NCBI RefSeq assembly: GCF_002309535.1
Contig: NZ_CP023275.1
Span: forward strand, 1,302,001-1,366,000
Origin: Sulfurospirillum diekertiae
GTDB lineage: Bacteria; Campylobacterota; Campylobacteria; Campylobacterales; Sulfurospirillaceae
Reading direction: 5' to 3'
Length of the DNA stretch: 64,000 nt
The first letter of the stretch is position 1; every line of letters starts with the position of its first letter. Positions 27,965-35,058 of this stretch are shown here, in pieces. The notes under the pieces were generated by a model. That model worked only from the letters and a program-made list of their open reading frames with translations. It had not been told where the DNA came from and searched no databases. The position numbers and the translations under genes were made by a program.

Positions 27965-29172
27965 AGATGGCTACAGTGCTCCACAATCTGTTCAGCAATT
28001 TCAAATTTACCGGCAAGTGAAAATTTTTGGACATGAGAGGGCGTAATAAAACTGATCTCATTCTTAGTGCTTCCAAAGTTATTTTGATCTTTTAAAACAT
28101 TGAGACATACAGCATCCAACCCTTTTTTCTCTAGCATTTTTCCTGCATTTTCAAGTGCTTTGCTTTCGTCTACTTCTGCTTTAAAGCCAATAACTTTAAA
28201 ATCGCGTTTGGGAAGAGTAGAGAGGATATCGACATTGCGTTTAAGCTCTAGGCTGTAAATTTCACCGAGTTCCTCTTTTTTGAGCTTACCTTCATGTACG
28301 TTAATGGGAACATAATCACTGACAGCTGCCGCCATCAGCAAATAAGGTGTTTTATCGTTTTTAGTGACATATTGCATTTGGGAGAGGAGGGCACTTTGAA
28401 GCTCGGCGGTACTCTTTACATGTAAAGTATTGATAGCATTAATTTGCGGTGTTTCCCCACTGCTAATCAGTGTTACATTAGCCCCTCTGAGGTAAAAAGC
28501 AAGGGCGAGCGCTGAAGCTTGTTTTCCACTGGAAAAGTTGGTGAGGCATCTAACATCATCGATCTTTTCCATCGTGCCACCACCGGTGATAATGACTTCC
28601 CTTTCGCTCCAAAAGGCCTCTTTTAGTAGCAGCTTTGCACAGTGATAGAAAATTTGTTCAATGTCCGCTAATGCACCCACTCCTTCATCATTGCATGCCA
28701 ACAGTTTGGACTGAGGCGCAACCATTTCGTATCCAAGTGAGGTGAGCTTTAGAAGGCTCTCTTGTGTGATGGGGTTGAGCATCATATTGGTGTTCGCAGA
28801 AGGGGCTAGGACGATGGTTTTGGTAAAGGCAATCGCCGTTTGTGTGAGAAGATTGTCCGCAATACCGTGTGCTAGTTTATTGATGGTATTCACGGAAGCG
28901 GGAGCTATGACAAAAAGATCGGCCCATTTGCCCGTATGAATGTGGCTCAGCCCCTCACTCCAGCTCTCTGTCTCTACATGTAAAACCTTGTTTTGACTGA
29001 TAGTCTCAAAGGTAAGAGGAGCAATAAAACGTTTGGCATCTTCACTCATCAGCACCTTAACCTCAGCACCCGCTTTAATAAAGAGGCGAATCAGCTCTAA
29101 AGCTTTGTATATGGCAATGCTTCCCGTAACGCCTAAAAGGATTTTTTTCCCTGCAAGTTGGTTATTTCGCAT
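27961..29172 (-). CDS. coaBC: Bifunctional phosphopantothenoylcysteine decarboxylase / phosphopantothenate-cysteine ligase
   Basis: About 403 residues, two fused enzymes of coenzyme A synthesis. The N-terminal flavin decarboxylase (CoaC) starts KKILLGVTGSIAIYKALELIR and contains VIAPASVNTINKLAHGIADNLL and APSANTNMM. The C-terminal CTP-dependent ligase (CoaB) has VIITGGGTMEKIDDVRCLTN and AAAVSDYVP. The start at the ATG at 29172 overlaps the end of glmU by 11 bases; a longer start at 29244 would lie deep in glmU and is rejected. Two palindrome copies occur here, one a one-mismatch variant. Confidence 0.95.
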   Translation of the reverse strand: MRNNQLAGKKILLGVTGSIAIYKALELIRLFIKAGAEVKVLMSEDAKRFIAPLTFETISQNKVLHVETESWSEGLSHIHTGKWADLFVIAPASVNTINKLAHGIADNLLTQTAIAFTKTIVLAPSANTNMMLNPITQESLLKLTSLGYEMVAPQSKLLACNDEGVGALADIEQIFYHCAKLLLKEAFWSEREVIITGGGTMEKIDDVRCLTNFSSGKQASALALAFYLRGANVTLISSGETPQINAINTLHVKSTAELQSALLSQMQYVTKNDKTPYLLMAAAVSDYVPINVHEGKLKKEELGEIYSLELKRNVDILSTLPKRDFKVIGFKAEVDESKALENAGKMLEKKGLDAVCLNVLKDQNNFGSTKNEISFITPSHVQKFSLAGKFEIAEQIVEHCSHL

Positions 29173-30466
29173 CTTTTTTCCCGAAAAATTTGTAGAAGAA
29201 TCCCTCAACAATTTTAAGGGGTTCACGGTTGATCGCAAGAGCACCTTTGGGGATGTTTTTCGTCACAGTGGTACCTGAAGCAATGAGCACATCATCTTCG
29301 ATCGTCACAGGTGCCACCAGTTGGCTATCACTACCCACAAAGACGTTTTTACCGATGATCGTTTGGTATTTGCTTTTACCATCGTAATTACATGTAATGG
29401 TTCCACACCCAATGTTGGTTCCCTCACCAATGATCGCATCGCCTAGGTAGCTTAGATGTCCTGCTTTAACGCCTTTGAGCGTTGATTTCTTGACTTCAAC
29501 AAAGTTTCCGATGTGTGTATTTTCGATATGTGAGTCAGGTCGAACACGCGCCATCGGTCCAATGTCAGAGTTTTTGATAACACTTTTTTCAATGACCGAA
29601 TGTGCTTTGATGTGCGCATTTTCAAGCACGGTGCCTTTAAGTAAAGTCACACCGTTTTCAAGTTTGCATTCTCCGCTCATCTGCACATCTGTTTCAATGT
29701 AGATGGTGTGAGGTAAGCGCATACTCACCCCTTGCTCCATAAAACGGCGTTTAATGCGCTCTTGCATGAGCTCTTCCGCTTGGGAGAGATGGTACTTGGA
29801 GTTGACACCCATAAAGGTTGCTTCATCGACGAACAGCGCTTTAACACTTTTTTTCTCGGCATTGGCTAAAGCAATAAGGTCGGTGATGTAATACTCTTTT
29901 TGGCTGTTGTGATTGGAAAGCTTTGGAAGATTTTCGTTTAAAAAGTTGGTTTTAAAAAGATAAACGCCTGCATTGACCGCCGTTACTTTTTTCTCTTCCG
30001 CACTAGCGTCTTTCTCTTCAACGATCTTTTGCACGTTTAAAGACTCATCCATGATGACACGCCCATAACCAAAAGGTTCTTTACATGTAAACGCACTCAT
30101 TACAACGTCCGCATCCAAATATGTAAAATTTTGCATATTTTGAGCTTCCAAAAGTGGCATATCGCCATTGAGTACGAGTAAATGCTCATATTTTGGTTTT
30201 ACGCCACGAATTGCACCGCCCGTACCTGGGAAGTTTTGATGGTCTTGTATGCTATAGTGGATATTGGAAAAGTAACGATTCATTTTTTCTTGGACAAGGT
30301 CTGCTTGGTGGTATAAAATGACATGAATGTCGTCACTGACCTTTTGAGATTCTTTGATGATGTGATACAGCATTTCAAAACCGCTGATCTCATGAAGGAC
30401 TTTAGGTAAGCTTGATTTCATCCGTGTTCCAAGCCCAGCAGCCATAATTGCAATCGAAATATTCAT
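29162..30466 (-). CDS. glmU: Bifunctional UDP-N-acetylglucosamine pyrophosphorylase / glucosamine-1-phosphate N-acetyltransferase
   Basis: About 434 residues. The N-terminal uridyltransferase begins IAIMAAGLGTRMKSSLPKVL; the C-terminal left-handed beta-helix shows hexapeptide repeats and the conserved KAGHLSYLGDA and GTITCNYDG. Together they make UDP-GlcNAc for peptidoglycan and lipooligosaccharide. The start at 30466 has AGGA 8 bases upstream. Two palindrome copies lie inside: one in the conserved GTITCNYDG coding region, one in a less conserved FTCK position. Confidence 0.96.
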   Translation of the reverse strand: MNISIAIMAAGLGTRMKSSLPKVLHEISGFEMLYHIIKESQKVSDDIHVILYHQADLVQEKMNRYFSNIHYSIQDHQNFPGTGGAIRGVKPKYEHLLVLNGDMPLLEAQNMQNFTYLDADVVMSAFTCKEPFGYGRVIMDESLNVQKIVEEKDASAEEKKVTAVNAGVYLFKTNFLNENLPKLSNHNSQKEYYITDLIALANAEKKSVKALFVDEATFMGVNSKYHLSQAEELMQERIKRRFMEQGVSMRLPHTIYIETDVQMSGECKLENGVTLLKGTVLENAHIKAHSVIEKSVIKNSDIGPMARVRPDSHIENTHIGNFVEVKKSTLKGVKAGHLSYLGDAIIGEGTNIGCGTITCNYDGKSKYQTIIGKNVFVGSDSQLVAPVTIEDDVLIASGTTVTKNIPKGALAINREPLKIVEGFFYKFFGKKDAK

Positions 30467-30580
30467 AAAGTGTGTTCCTAACAATCAGATGAAATCTATT
30501 TTAACGAAAAGTTGTTTAAAGATTAAAACGTTTTTAACGCAAAACCAACTAAAATCATAAATCTACTACGAGGAATCTAT

Positions 30581-31324
30581 TTGAAGAATATGAAGAGAAT
30601 TTTACTTTTACTATTGATCTGTATGACACCGATGGCTTTTGGCGCCGATACAATCCCTACAGTCAATCTCTCTTTAAGCGCACCTAATTCGCCACAACAG
30701 TTAGTTACAAGTCTTAACCTTCTTGTTGTTCTTACCATTTTAGTTCTCGCACCTTCACTTATTTTTATGATGACCAGTTTCTTACGCCTTTTGATCGTCT
30801 TTTCTTTCTTGCGTCAAGCACTGGGAACACAGCAAATGCCACCTTCTCAAGTGATGGTCTCTCTAGCGATGATTTTGACGTTTTTCATTATGGAACCGGT
30901 GATGAATGAGTCCTATGAGAACGCAATTAAGCCTTATTTGGCGGAGAAGATGAGCTATCAAGAGGCCTTTGAAAAAGGCTCTGCTCCTTTTAAAGCCTTT
31001 ATGATTCGCAATACACGTGAAAAAGATTTGGCGCTTTTCTTTCGTATTCGTAACCTTGAAAATCCCAAAAATATTGAAGATGTCCCCTTAACCGTTGCCA
31101 TGCCTGCGTTTATGATCAGTGAGCTTAAAACCGCTTTTGAGATCGGCTTTTTACTCTATTTGCCATTCCTCGTCATCGACATGGTTGTCAGTTCCGTTTT
31201 GATGAGTATGGGTATGATGATGTTACCGCCTGTTATGATCTCCTTACCGTTTAAATTGCTTATTTTTGTCCTCGTTGATGGTTGGAATTTGCTGGTGCAA
31301 AAACTCGTGGAGAGCTTCCATTAA
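30581..31324 (+). CDS. fliP: Flagellar type III secretion protein FliP
   Basis: A 247-residue core component of the flagellar export gate. Signal-like N-terminus (RILLLLLICMTPMAFGAD), then helices with LAPSLIFMMTSFLRLLIVFSFLRQALGTQQ, typical FliP, and a C-terminal pair including MGMMMLPPVMISLPFKLLIFV. The TTG at 30581 is preferred because GAGGA lies 6 bases upstream; an ATG at 30590 is too far from it. Preceded by 96 bases after glmU with no clear flagellar promoter that I could see. Confidence 0.95.
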   Translation: MKNMKRILLLLLICMTPMAFGADTIPTVNLSLSAPNSPQQLVTSLNLLVVLTILVLAPSLIFMMTSFLRLLIVFSFLRQALGTQQMPPSQVMVSLAMILTFFIMEPVMNESYENAIKPYLAEKMSYQEAFEKGSAPFKAFMIRNTREKDLALFFRIRNLENPKNIEDVPLTVAMPAFMISELKTAFEIGFLLYLPFLVIDMVVSSVLMSMGMMMLPPVMISLPFKLLIFVLVDGWNLLVQKLVESFH

Positions 31325-32132
31325 CACGCAATACCTGACAACCACAGCGTTGGGGTTTGAACTTCACCATCCTTTGTTTGATGCGACTATTTTAAAACAA
31401 GGTGCGCAACTGATCCATTTTCAGCCTAAAGAGGGCGAACCACTCTTTTGGTGTGCCGATCTTTCTACCTTTGAAAAAGGCAAGGCTTTTCGTGGTGGCG
31501 TTCCTCTGTGTTGGCCATGGTTTGGAAAAGCAGGTATTCCCTCTCATGGATTTGCACGTATTGTTGAATGGACATTACTCTCGTATGTCGAAAAAGAAGA
31601 GGGTATCAAGCTCGTGTTTGAACTGTGTGATACAGCGTTTACACGTACTATTTGGCCTTACGCGTTTAACACACACCTTACGATGGTATTAGGAGAAGAG
31701 GTTGAACTCTCTTTACATGTAAAGGCAGATAAAGAGAGCACCGCAGCACTTCATTCTTATTTTACATGTAAAGATATTAACGATGTCAATGTGAGGGGAC
31801 TCGGTCTCACCTACATTGACGCTTTGCTCGGTGGAAAGCCGTGTGAAGAAGACAATACACCTTTACATGTAAATTATGCGATTGATCGTATCTATACCCA
31901 TCCTGATGCCAAAACGACTCTCCAAGAAAAAGAGCGGACGATCACCATTACGCATAAAAATCACAGTGATGTGGTTGTGTGGAATCCATGGCTGGAAGGT
32001 AGTGCAAAACTTTCTGATATGAATGAAAATGACTATACGAAAATGCTCTGCATTGAGAGTGCTCGAATCACAAAACCTTTAATGTGCGATGATCACTTAC
32101 ATGTAACGATACAGGTTGAGCGTTTTTCCTAA
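31320..32132 (+). CDS. Glucose-6-phosphate 1-epimerase-like (hexose-6-phosphate mutarotase, YeaD family)
   Basis: About 270 residues of the aldose-1-epimerase fold. Visible are GAQLIHFQPKEGEPLFWCAD, FRGGVPLCWPWFG and SHGFARIVEW, all typical of YeaD-like mutarotases, which interconvert anomers of hexose 6-phosphates. There is no ATG, GTG or TTG at a sensible place downstream of fliP: the only start with a good Shine-Dalgarno (GGAG, 7-base spacing) is an ATT at 31320, which overlaps the fliP stop. An ATG at 31266 inside fliP is the alternative. It holds four TTACATGTAA copies, the densest cluster in the window. Confidence 0.82.
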   Translation: MNTQYLTTTALGFELHHPLFDATILKQGAQLIHFQPKEGEPLFWCADLSTFEKGKAFRGGVPLCWPWFGKAGIPSHGFARIVEWTLLSYVEKEEGIKLVFELCDTAFTRTIWPYAFNTHLTMVLGEEVELSLHVKADKESTAALHSYFTCKDINDVNVRGLGLTYIDALLGGKPCEEDNTPLHVNYAIDRIYTHPDAKTTLQEKERTITITHKNHSDVVVWNPWLEGSAKLSDMNENDYTKMLCIESARITKPLMCDDHLHVTIQVERFS

Positions 32133-32148
32133 TCTCCAATGCAAATAT

Positions 32149-32177
32149 TTTACAATACTTACCTAAAGTATTGTAAA
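32149..32177. promoter_or_regulatory. Palindromic operator-like site upstream of the mdaB-like gene
   Basis: Perfect 12-base inverted repeat TTTACAATACTT / AAGTATTGTAAA around a 5-base centre, placed 63 bases before the ATG of the quinone/NADPH reductase gene. Such long, spaced, AT-rich dyads are typical of dimeric repressors; HxlR-type redox regulators often control reductases like this, but no regulator is identified here. It could also be a weak hairpin after the mutarotase gene. Confidence 0.5.
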
Positions 32178-32239
32178 GATAAATTAAGTATATTACGTCT
32201 ATAATATTCCTCAATAAACAACAAAAAAAAGGAAATGCG

Positions 32240-32830
32240 ATGAAAAATGTACTGATCATCAACGGTCATCAATACTATGAACATGTAGCAGAGGGAAAAC
32301 TCACACAGTTTTACATCGATACGGCGACAGAATTCTTTCACAAAGAGGGCTATGCCATCAAGCACAGTGTTGTCGAGAGTGACTATAGCGTTAAAGAAGA
32401 AGTCGAAAAGTTTGCATGGGCCGATATTATCCTTTTTCAATTTCCAACGTATTGGATGGGCGTGCCTTGGATGACAAAAAAATATATCGATGAGATTTTT
32501 TCAGCAGGGCAAGGAACGGTGACGTATGAGAGTGATGGCAGAACCAGAAGTGATGCAACAAAACGTTATGGAAGTGGCGGTTTGATGCAAGGTAAAACGT
32601 ATATGCTCTCCATCACCTATAACTGTCCAACGAGTGAATTTAGCAATAAAGAGGGCTTTTTTGAAGGGCTTAGCCTTGATGAAGCCAATGTTGCCACGCA
32701 CAAAACCTTTCAATTTTGTGGCGCAGAACCTTTAAAAACTTTCTCAGTTCATGACATTTTCAAAGGTGATTTGGATTTAGCAAAAGAAAAAGTACGTTTT
32801 CACGCGCATTTAGAAAAAACCTTCAAATAA
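32240..32830 (+). CDS. mdaB: MdaB/KefF-like NAD(P)H quinone oxidoreductase
   Basis: A 196-residue flavodoxin-fold protein of the MdaB family (NAD(P)H:quinone reductase or modulator of drug activity). The N-terminal FMN phosphate loop reads IINGHQYYEHVAEGKL; FQFPTYWMGVPWMTKKYIDEIF is the family signature; C-terminal FCGAEPLKTFSVHDIF is also typical. In Helicobacter MdaB protects against oxidative stress by two-electron quinone reduction. Strong AAAAGGAAATG ribosome-binding site. Monocistronic, with an operator-like palindrome before it and a hairpin after. Confidence 0.9.
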   Translation: MKNVLIINGHQYYEHVAEGKLTQFYIDTATEFFHKEGYAIKHSVVESDYSVKEEVEKFAWADIILFQFPTYWMGVPWMTKKYIDEIFSAGQGTVTYESDGRTRSDATKRYGSGGLMQGKTYMLSITYNCPTSEFSNKEGFFEGLSLDEANVATHKTFQFCGAEPLKTFSVHDIFKGDLDLAKEKVRFHAHLEKTFK

Positions 32831-32837
32831 CGCTTAG

Positions 32838-32859
32838 GGTGGCGTGATTTCATGCCACC
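32838..32859. terminator. Hairpin between mdaB and the convergent hypothetical gene
   Basis: GGTGGC and GCCACC pair, with TGA/TCA continuing the stem. It lies 8 bases after mdaB and is followed by a pyrimidine-rich stretch running into a TTTACATGTAAA palindrome (32866-32877). Likely a terminator. Confidence 0.55.
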
Positions 32860-32865
32860 ATCTTC

Positions 32866-32877
32866 TTTACATGTAAA
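32866..32877. repeat. TTTACATGTAAA palindrome forming the stop codon of the 32867 gene
   Basis: A full 12-base copy placed so that, on the minus strand, it reads Tyr-Met-stop and ends the hypothetical gene. One of three genes in the window ended this way. Confidence 0.85.
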
Positions 32878-33385
32878 GATCAAACCCCTGTTGCTGCTTT
32901 AAAATACGATCAAACAATTTTTGTGCTTTTTGGAGCATTTTTTCGTTTTGATTGTGCGATTGTTCTAAAATTTTGTCCAACGATTTAAGTAGACTATCAT
33001 TGAGGTAATTTTGGGTATTGAGATCTTTTGTTTTCGGTAAGATCGTGTTAATATCAAAAGCGGTATTGGTGGTGGTTGCATCTTCTGAAGAGGAAGATTG
33101 AACTGTTTTAAAGTATTCGTCCAGTTTAGGTTGAATGGTTTTCATCGCAGCATCAATCTCTTTTTGATCGTTAGCATCAATGCCATTTCCTTTGTAATGA
33201 AACTGATAGCCATAGGCATGAGAAAGTGACAGAATCGTCGTTTGCGTGGTATCACTCTGTTCTTGGGAAACACTCATTGAGCGATCATCATACAAACTAA
33301 GGTCAATGACATCACCACTGCTGGTTTGAAATGAAAAACCAAAATGGTTTGAACTGTTGTAATTATTTGCCCCTATGGTTTGCAT
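32867..33385 (-). CDS. Hypothetical protein, Ser/Gln/Asn-rich
   Basis: A 172-residue protein, no signal peptide or membrane helix. N-terminal beta-rich segment (FGFSFQTSSGDVIDLSLYDD), conserved-looking SHAYGYQFHYKGNGIDANDQKEI, a Ser/Thr/Asp-rich linker and a C-terminal coiled coil (LDKILEQSHNQNEKMLQKAQ). I do not recognise it. The composition resembles secreted or flagellum-associated helper proteins, but no evidence fixes this. It ends within the palindrome. Stands alone between a terminator and a 51-base gap. Confidence 0.65.
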   Translation of the reverse strand: MQTIGANNYNSSNHFGFSFQTSSGDVIDLSLYDDRSMSVSQEQSDTTQTTILSLSHAYGYQFHYKGNGIDANDQKEIDAAMKTIQPKLDEYFKTVQSSSSEDATTTNTAFDINTILPKTKDLNTQNYLNDSLLKSLDKILEQSHNQNEKMLQKAQKLFDRILKQQQGFDLYM

Positions 33386-33436
33386 AAGTTGCCCCCTTAT
33401 TTAAACGTAATAGCAAATCGGCATAATGAAAATTTT

Positions 33437-33748
33437 TTAAATGGTAATAAGACAGTCGAGTTTATTCTGTACGGATTCAATTTTTTGGTGCATACCATCT
33501 TCTCGGTTGGGTCTTATGTCAAATTTCAAACAGGCATACACGCGTCCACAGGCTTCTAAGAGCGCATAAGCCTCTTCAATCAGTTTAAGCGCTTCACGCA
33601 TTGTTGGTGTCTCAACCACCGTACTCATCGGTGTAAGCTTGTAACTATAACCACTTTCATGAACCATTTTGACGATGCGTGCGACATCACCACTTTTACT
33701 GCCTTCTCCCTCTAGAGGGAACATACTAAATTCCATTAAAACGGACAT
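33437..33748 (-). CDS. Thiamine-binding family protein (MTH1187/YqgV)
   Basis: A 103-residue ferredoxin-like fold protein of the MTH1187/YkoF-related family (SVLMEFSMFPLEGEGSKSGDVARIV, then GYSYKLTPMSTVVE). Members bind thiamine or similar ligands and form tetramers; no enzymatic role is known. It follows the DUF4010 gene. A TTTACATGTAAA copy at 33758-33769 leads directly into its AAAGGA ribosome-binding site. Confidence 0.87.
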   Translation of the reverse strand: MSVLMEFSMFPLEGEGSKSGDVARIVKMVHESGYSYKLTPMSTVVETPTMREALKLIEEAYALLEACGRVYACLKFDIRPNREDGMHQKIESVQNKLDCLITI

Positions 33749-33757
33749 ATTTTTTCC

Positions 33758-33769
33758 TTTACATGTAAA
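33758..33769. repeat. Intergenic TTTACATGTAAA palindrome between the DUF4010 and thiamine-binding genes
   Basis: It starts directly after the stop codon of the upstream minus-strand gene and continues without a gap into the Shine-Dalgarno AAAGGA of the downstream gene. Confidence 0.85.
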
Positions 33770-35017
33770 CTACAATACTGCATAATAAACACCACAAAAT
33801 GTACCAATCGTCAGCACGAGATAGCCCGCAACATAAGAGGCAATACTCCTCGTACCCAATAGAAAAACAATCAGACTTTTAAGCAATGAATTCGCAATGA
33901 TCGCAAGTGTGATGGCGTTTAACGCGGTTGTGCCATTGAGCCCATTTTGGGACAAAGATGCAAGTGAAAGTGCTATGGCATCAGTGTCGGTTAAGCCTGA
34001 AATAAACGAGATAATATAAACGCCTAATTCGCCAAAGGAGGTATCTGCAAATTTGACAAGAGCGATGACAACACCAAACAAAAGTCCTAAAATAAGTGCT
34101 TCAGAGAGTTGAAAGGGATTTTTAAACACGGTCTCTTGAATGATGGTTTCTTTTGCAGTGATCATATAGAGAACGCCAAGATAGAGATACCCAACACCAG
34201 AAGCGATCAAAACAGGGTATAAAATCTCGTGTGCTAACACGGCATTGATGATAAAAAGCTCTATGTAAATACGAAAAAGCATAATGGAGCAGGCAAGCCC
34301 TATACCAATCGCTAGATTTTTGGAAAGGGAAGGATTCTCTTTTGAGCGTCTTGCAAGACTAAGAGCAACAGCGGTGGAAGAGACAATACCGCCTAGTAAA
34401 CCTGCTAAACCAATACCATGTTTGACGCCCACAAGACGTACAGCGATATAACCTAAAAAAGAGATGCCTGCAACCAAAACAACCATCAGCCAAATTTTGT
34501 AAAGATTGAAATAACCCCAAGGATCAAGCGGTTCATCGGGGAAAAGCGGCAAAATAACAAAGCTCATCATTAAAAAAAGAATCATAGCGCTCAGATCTTG
34601 CTTCTTAATCACTTTTTCATAGGTTTGGATCTTCTCTTTAAGATTGAGGATAAAAAGGACACTCATGGCGACAAACACAGCCAGCGTTATTTTCTCATAA
34701 GCAAGCAGAACCCCTAAGAAAAAAACCACCAGTGCTGAAAATTCTGTGGTCATGCCATTTTCAGTGGGTGTTCGATTGAGCATATACGCACCCATCAACA
34801 GAGCCCCTAAAACGCAGACAGAAGCAATGAGGACATAAGGAACAGACGCATTCAGCCACGCAGAGAGATACCCTATGAGCGAGATGAGTGCAAACGTGCG
34901 TGCTCCTCCAAAATCCTTCTTGCGGTTGGCATACAAAAGATTCATTTCACGCTGTAAACCAATGAGTAGTCCAAGAACAATAGCGATAATAATGTTTTGA
35001 AAAACAAGCGTATCCAT
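33770..35017 (-). CDS. MgtC/SapB-DUF4010 family membrane protein
   Basis: A 415-residue protein with about 12 hydrophobic segments. The N-terminal MgtC-like part (IIIAIVLGLLIGLQREM, then GGARTFALISLIGYLSAWL) is fused to a DUF4010 part (LLGGIVSSTAVALSLARRS and SGLTDTDAIALSLASL). The two-part layout is standard for this family, whose role in ion homeostasis or transport is unproven. It heads the two-gene unit with the thiamine-binding protein. Confidence 0.88.
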   Translation of the reverse strand: MDTLVFQNIIIAIVLGLLIGLQREMNLLYANRKKDFGGARTFALISLIGYLSAWLNASVPYVLIASVCVLGALLMGAYMLNRTPTENGMTTEFSALVVFFLGVLLAYEKITLAVFVAMSVLFILNLKEKIQTYEKVIKKQDLSAMILFLMMSFVILPLFPDEPLDPWGYFNLYKIWLMVVLVAGISFLGYIAVRLVGVKHGIGLAGLLGGIVSSTAVALSLARRSKENPSLSKNLAIGIGLACSIMLFRIYIELFIINAVLAHEILYPVLIASGVGYLYLGVLYMITAKETIIQETVFKNPFQLSEALILGLLFGVVIALVKFADTSFGELGVYIISFISGLTDTDAIALSLASLSQNGLNGTTALNAITLAIIANSLLKSLIVFLLGTRSIASYVAGYLVLTIGTFCGVYYAVL

Positions 35018-35058
35018 TGTTGACCTCTTTGGCGTTATTTTACCTCAATTTGGTTACA

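Noticed and set aside
29388-29397. The glmU palindrome copy as evidence for motif-driven protein change
   Set aside because: It falls in GTITCNYDG, which is conserved in GlmU generally, so this copy may exist for protein reasons. The same caution applies to the hypF copy at 48515 (TPLHV).
30485-30580. Flagellar sigma-54 or sigma-28 promoter before fliP
   Set aside because: No GG-N10-GC pair or TAAA/CGAT pair with correct spacing was found in this gap.
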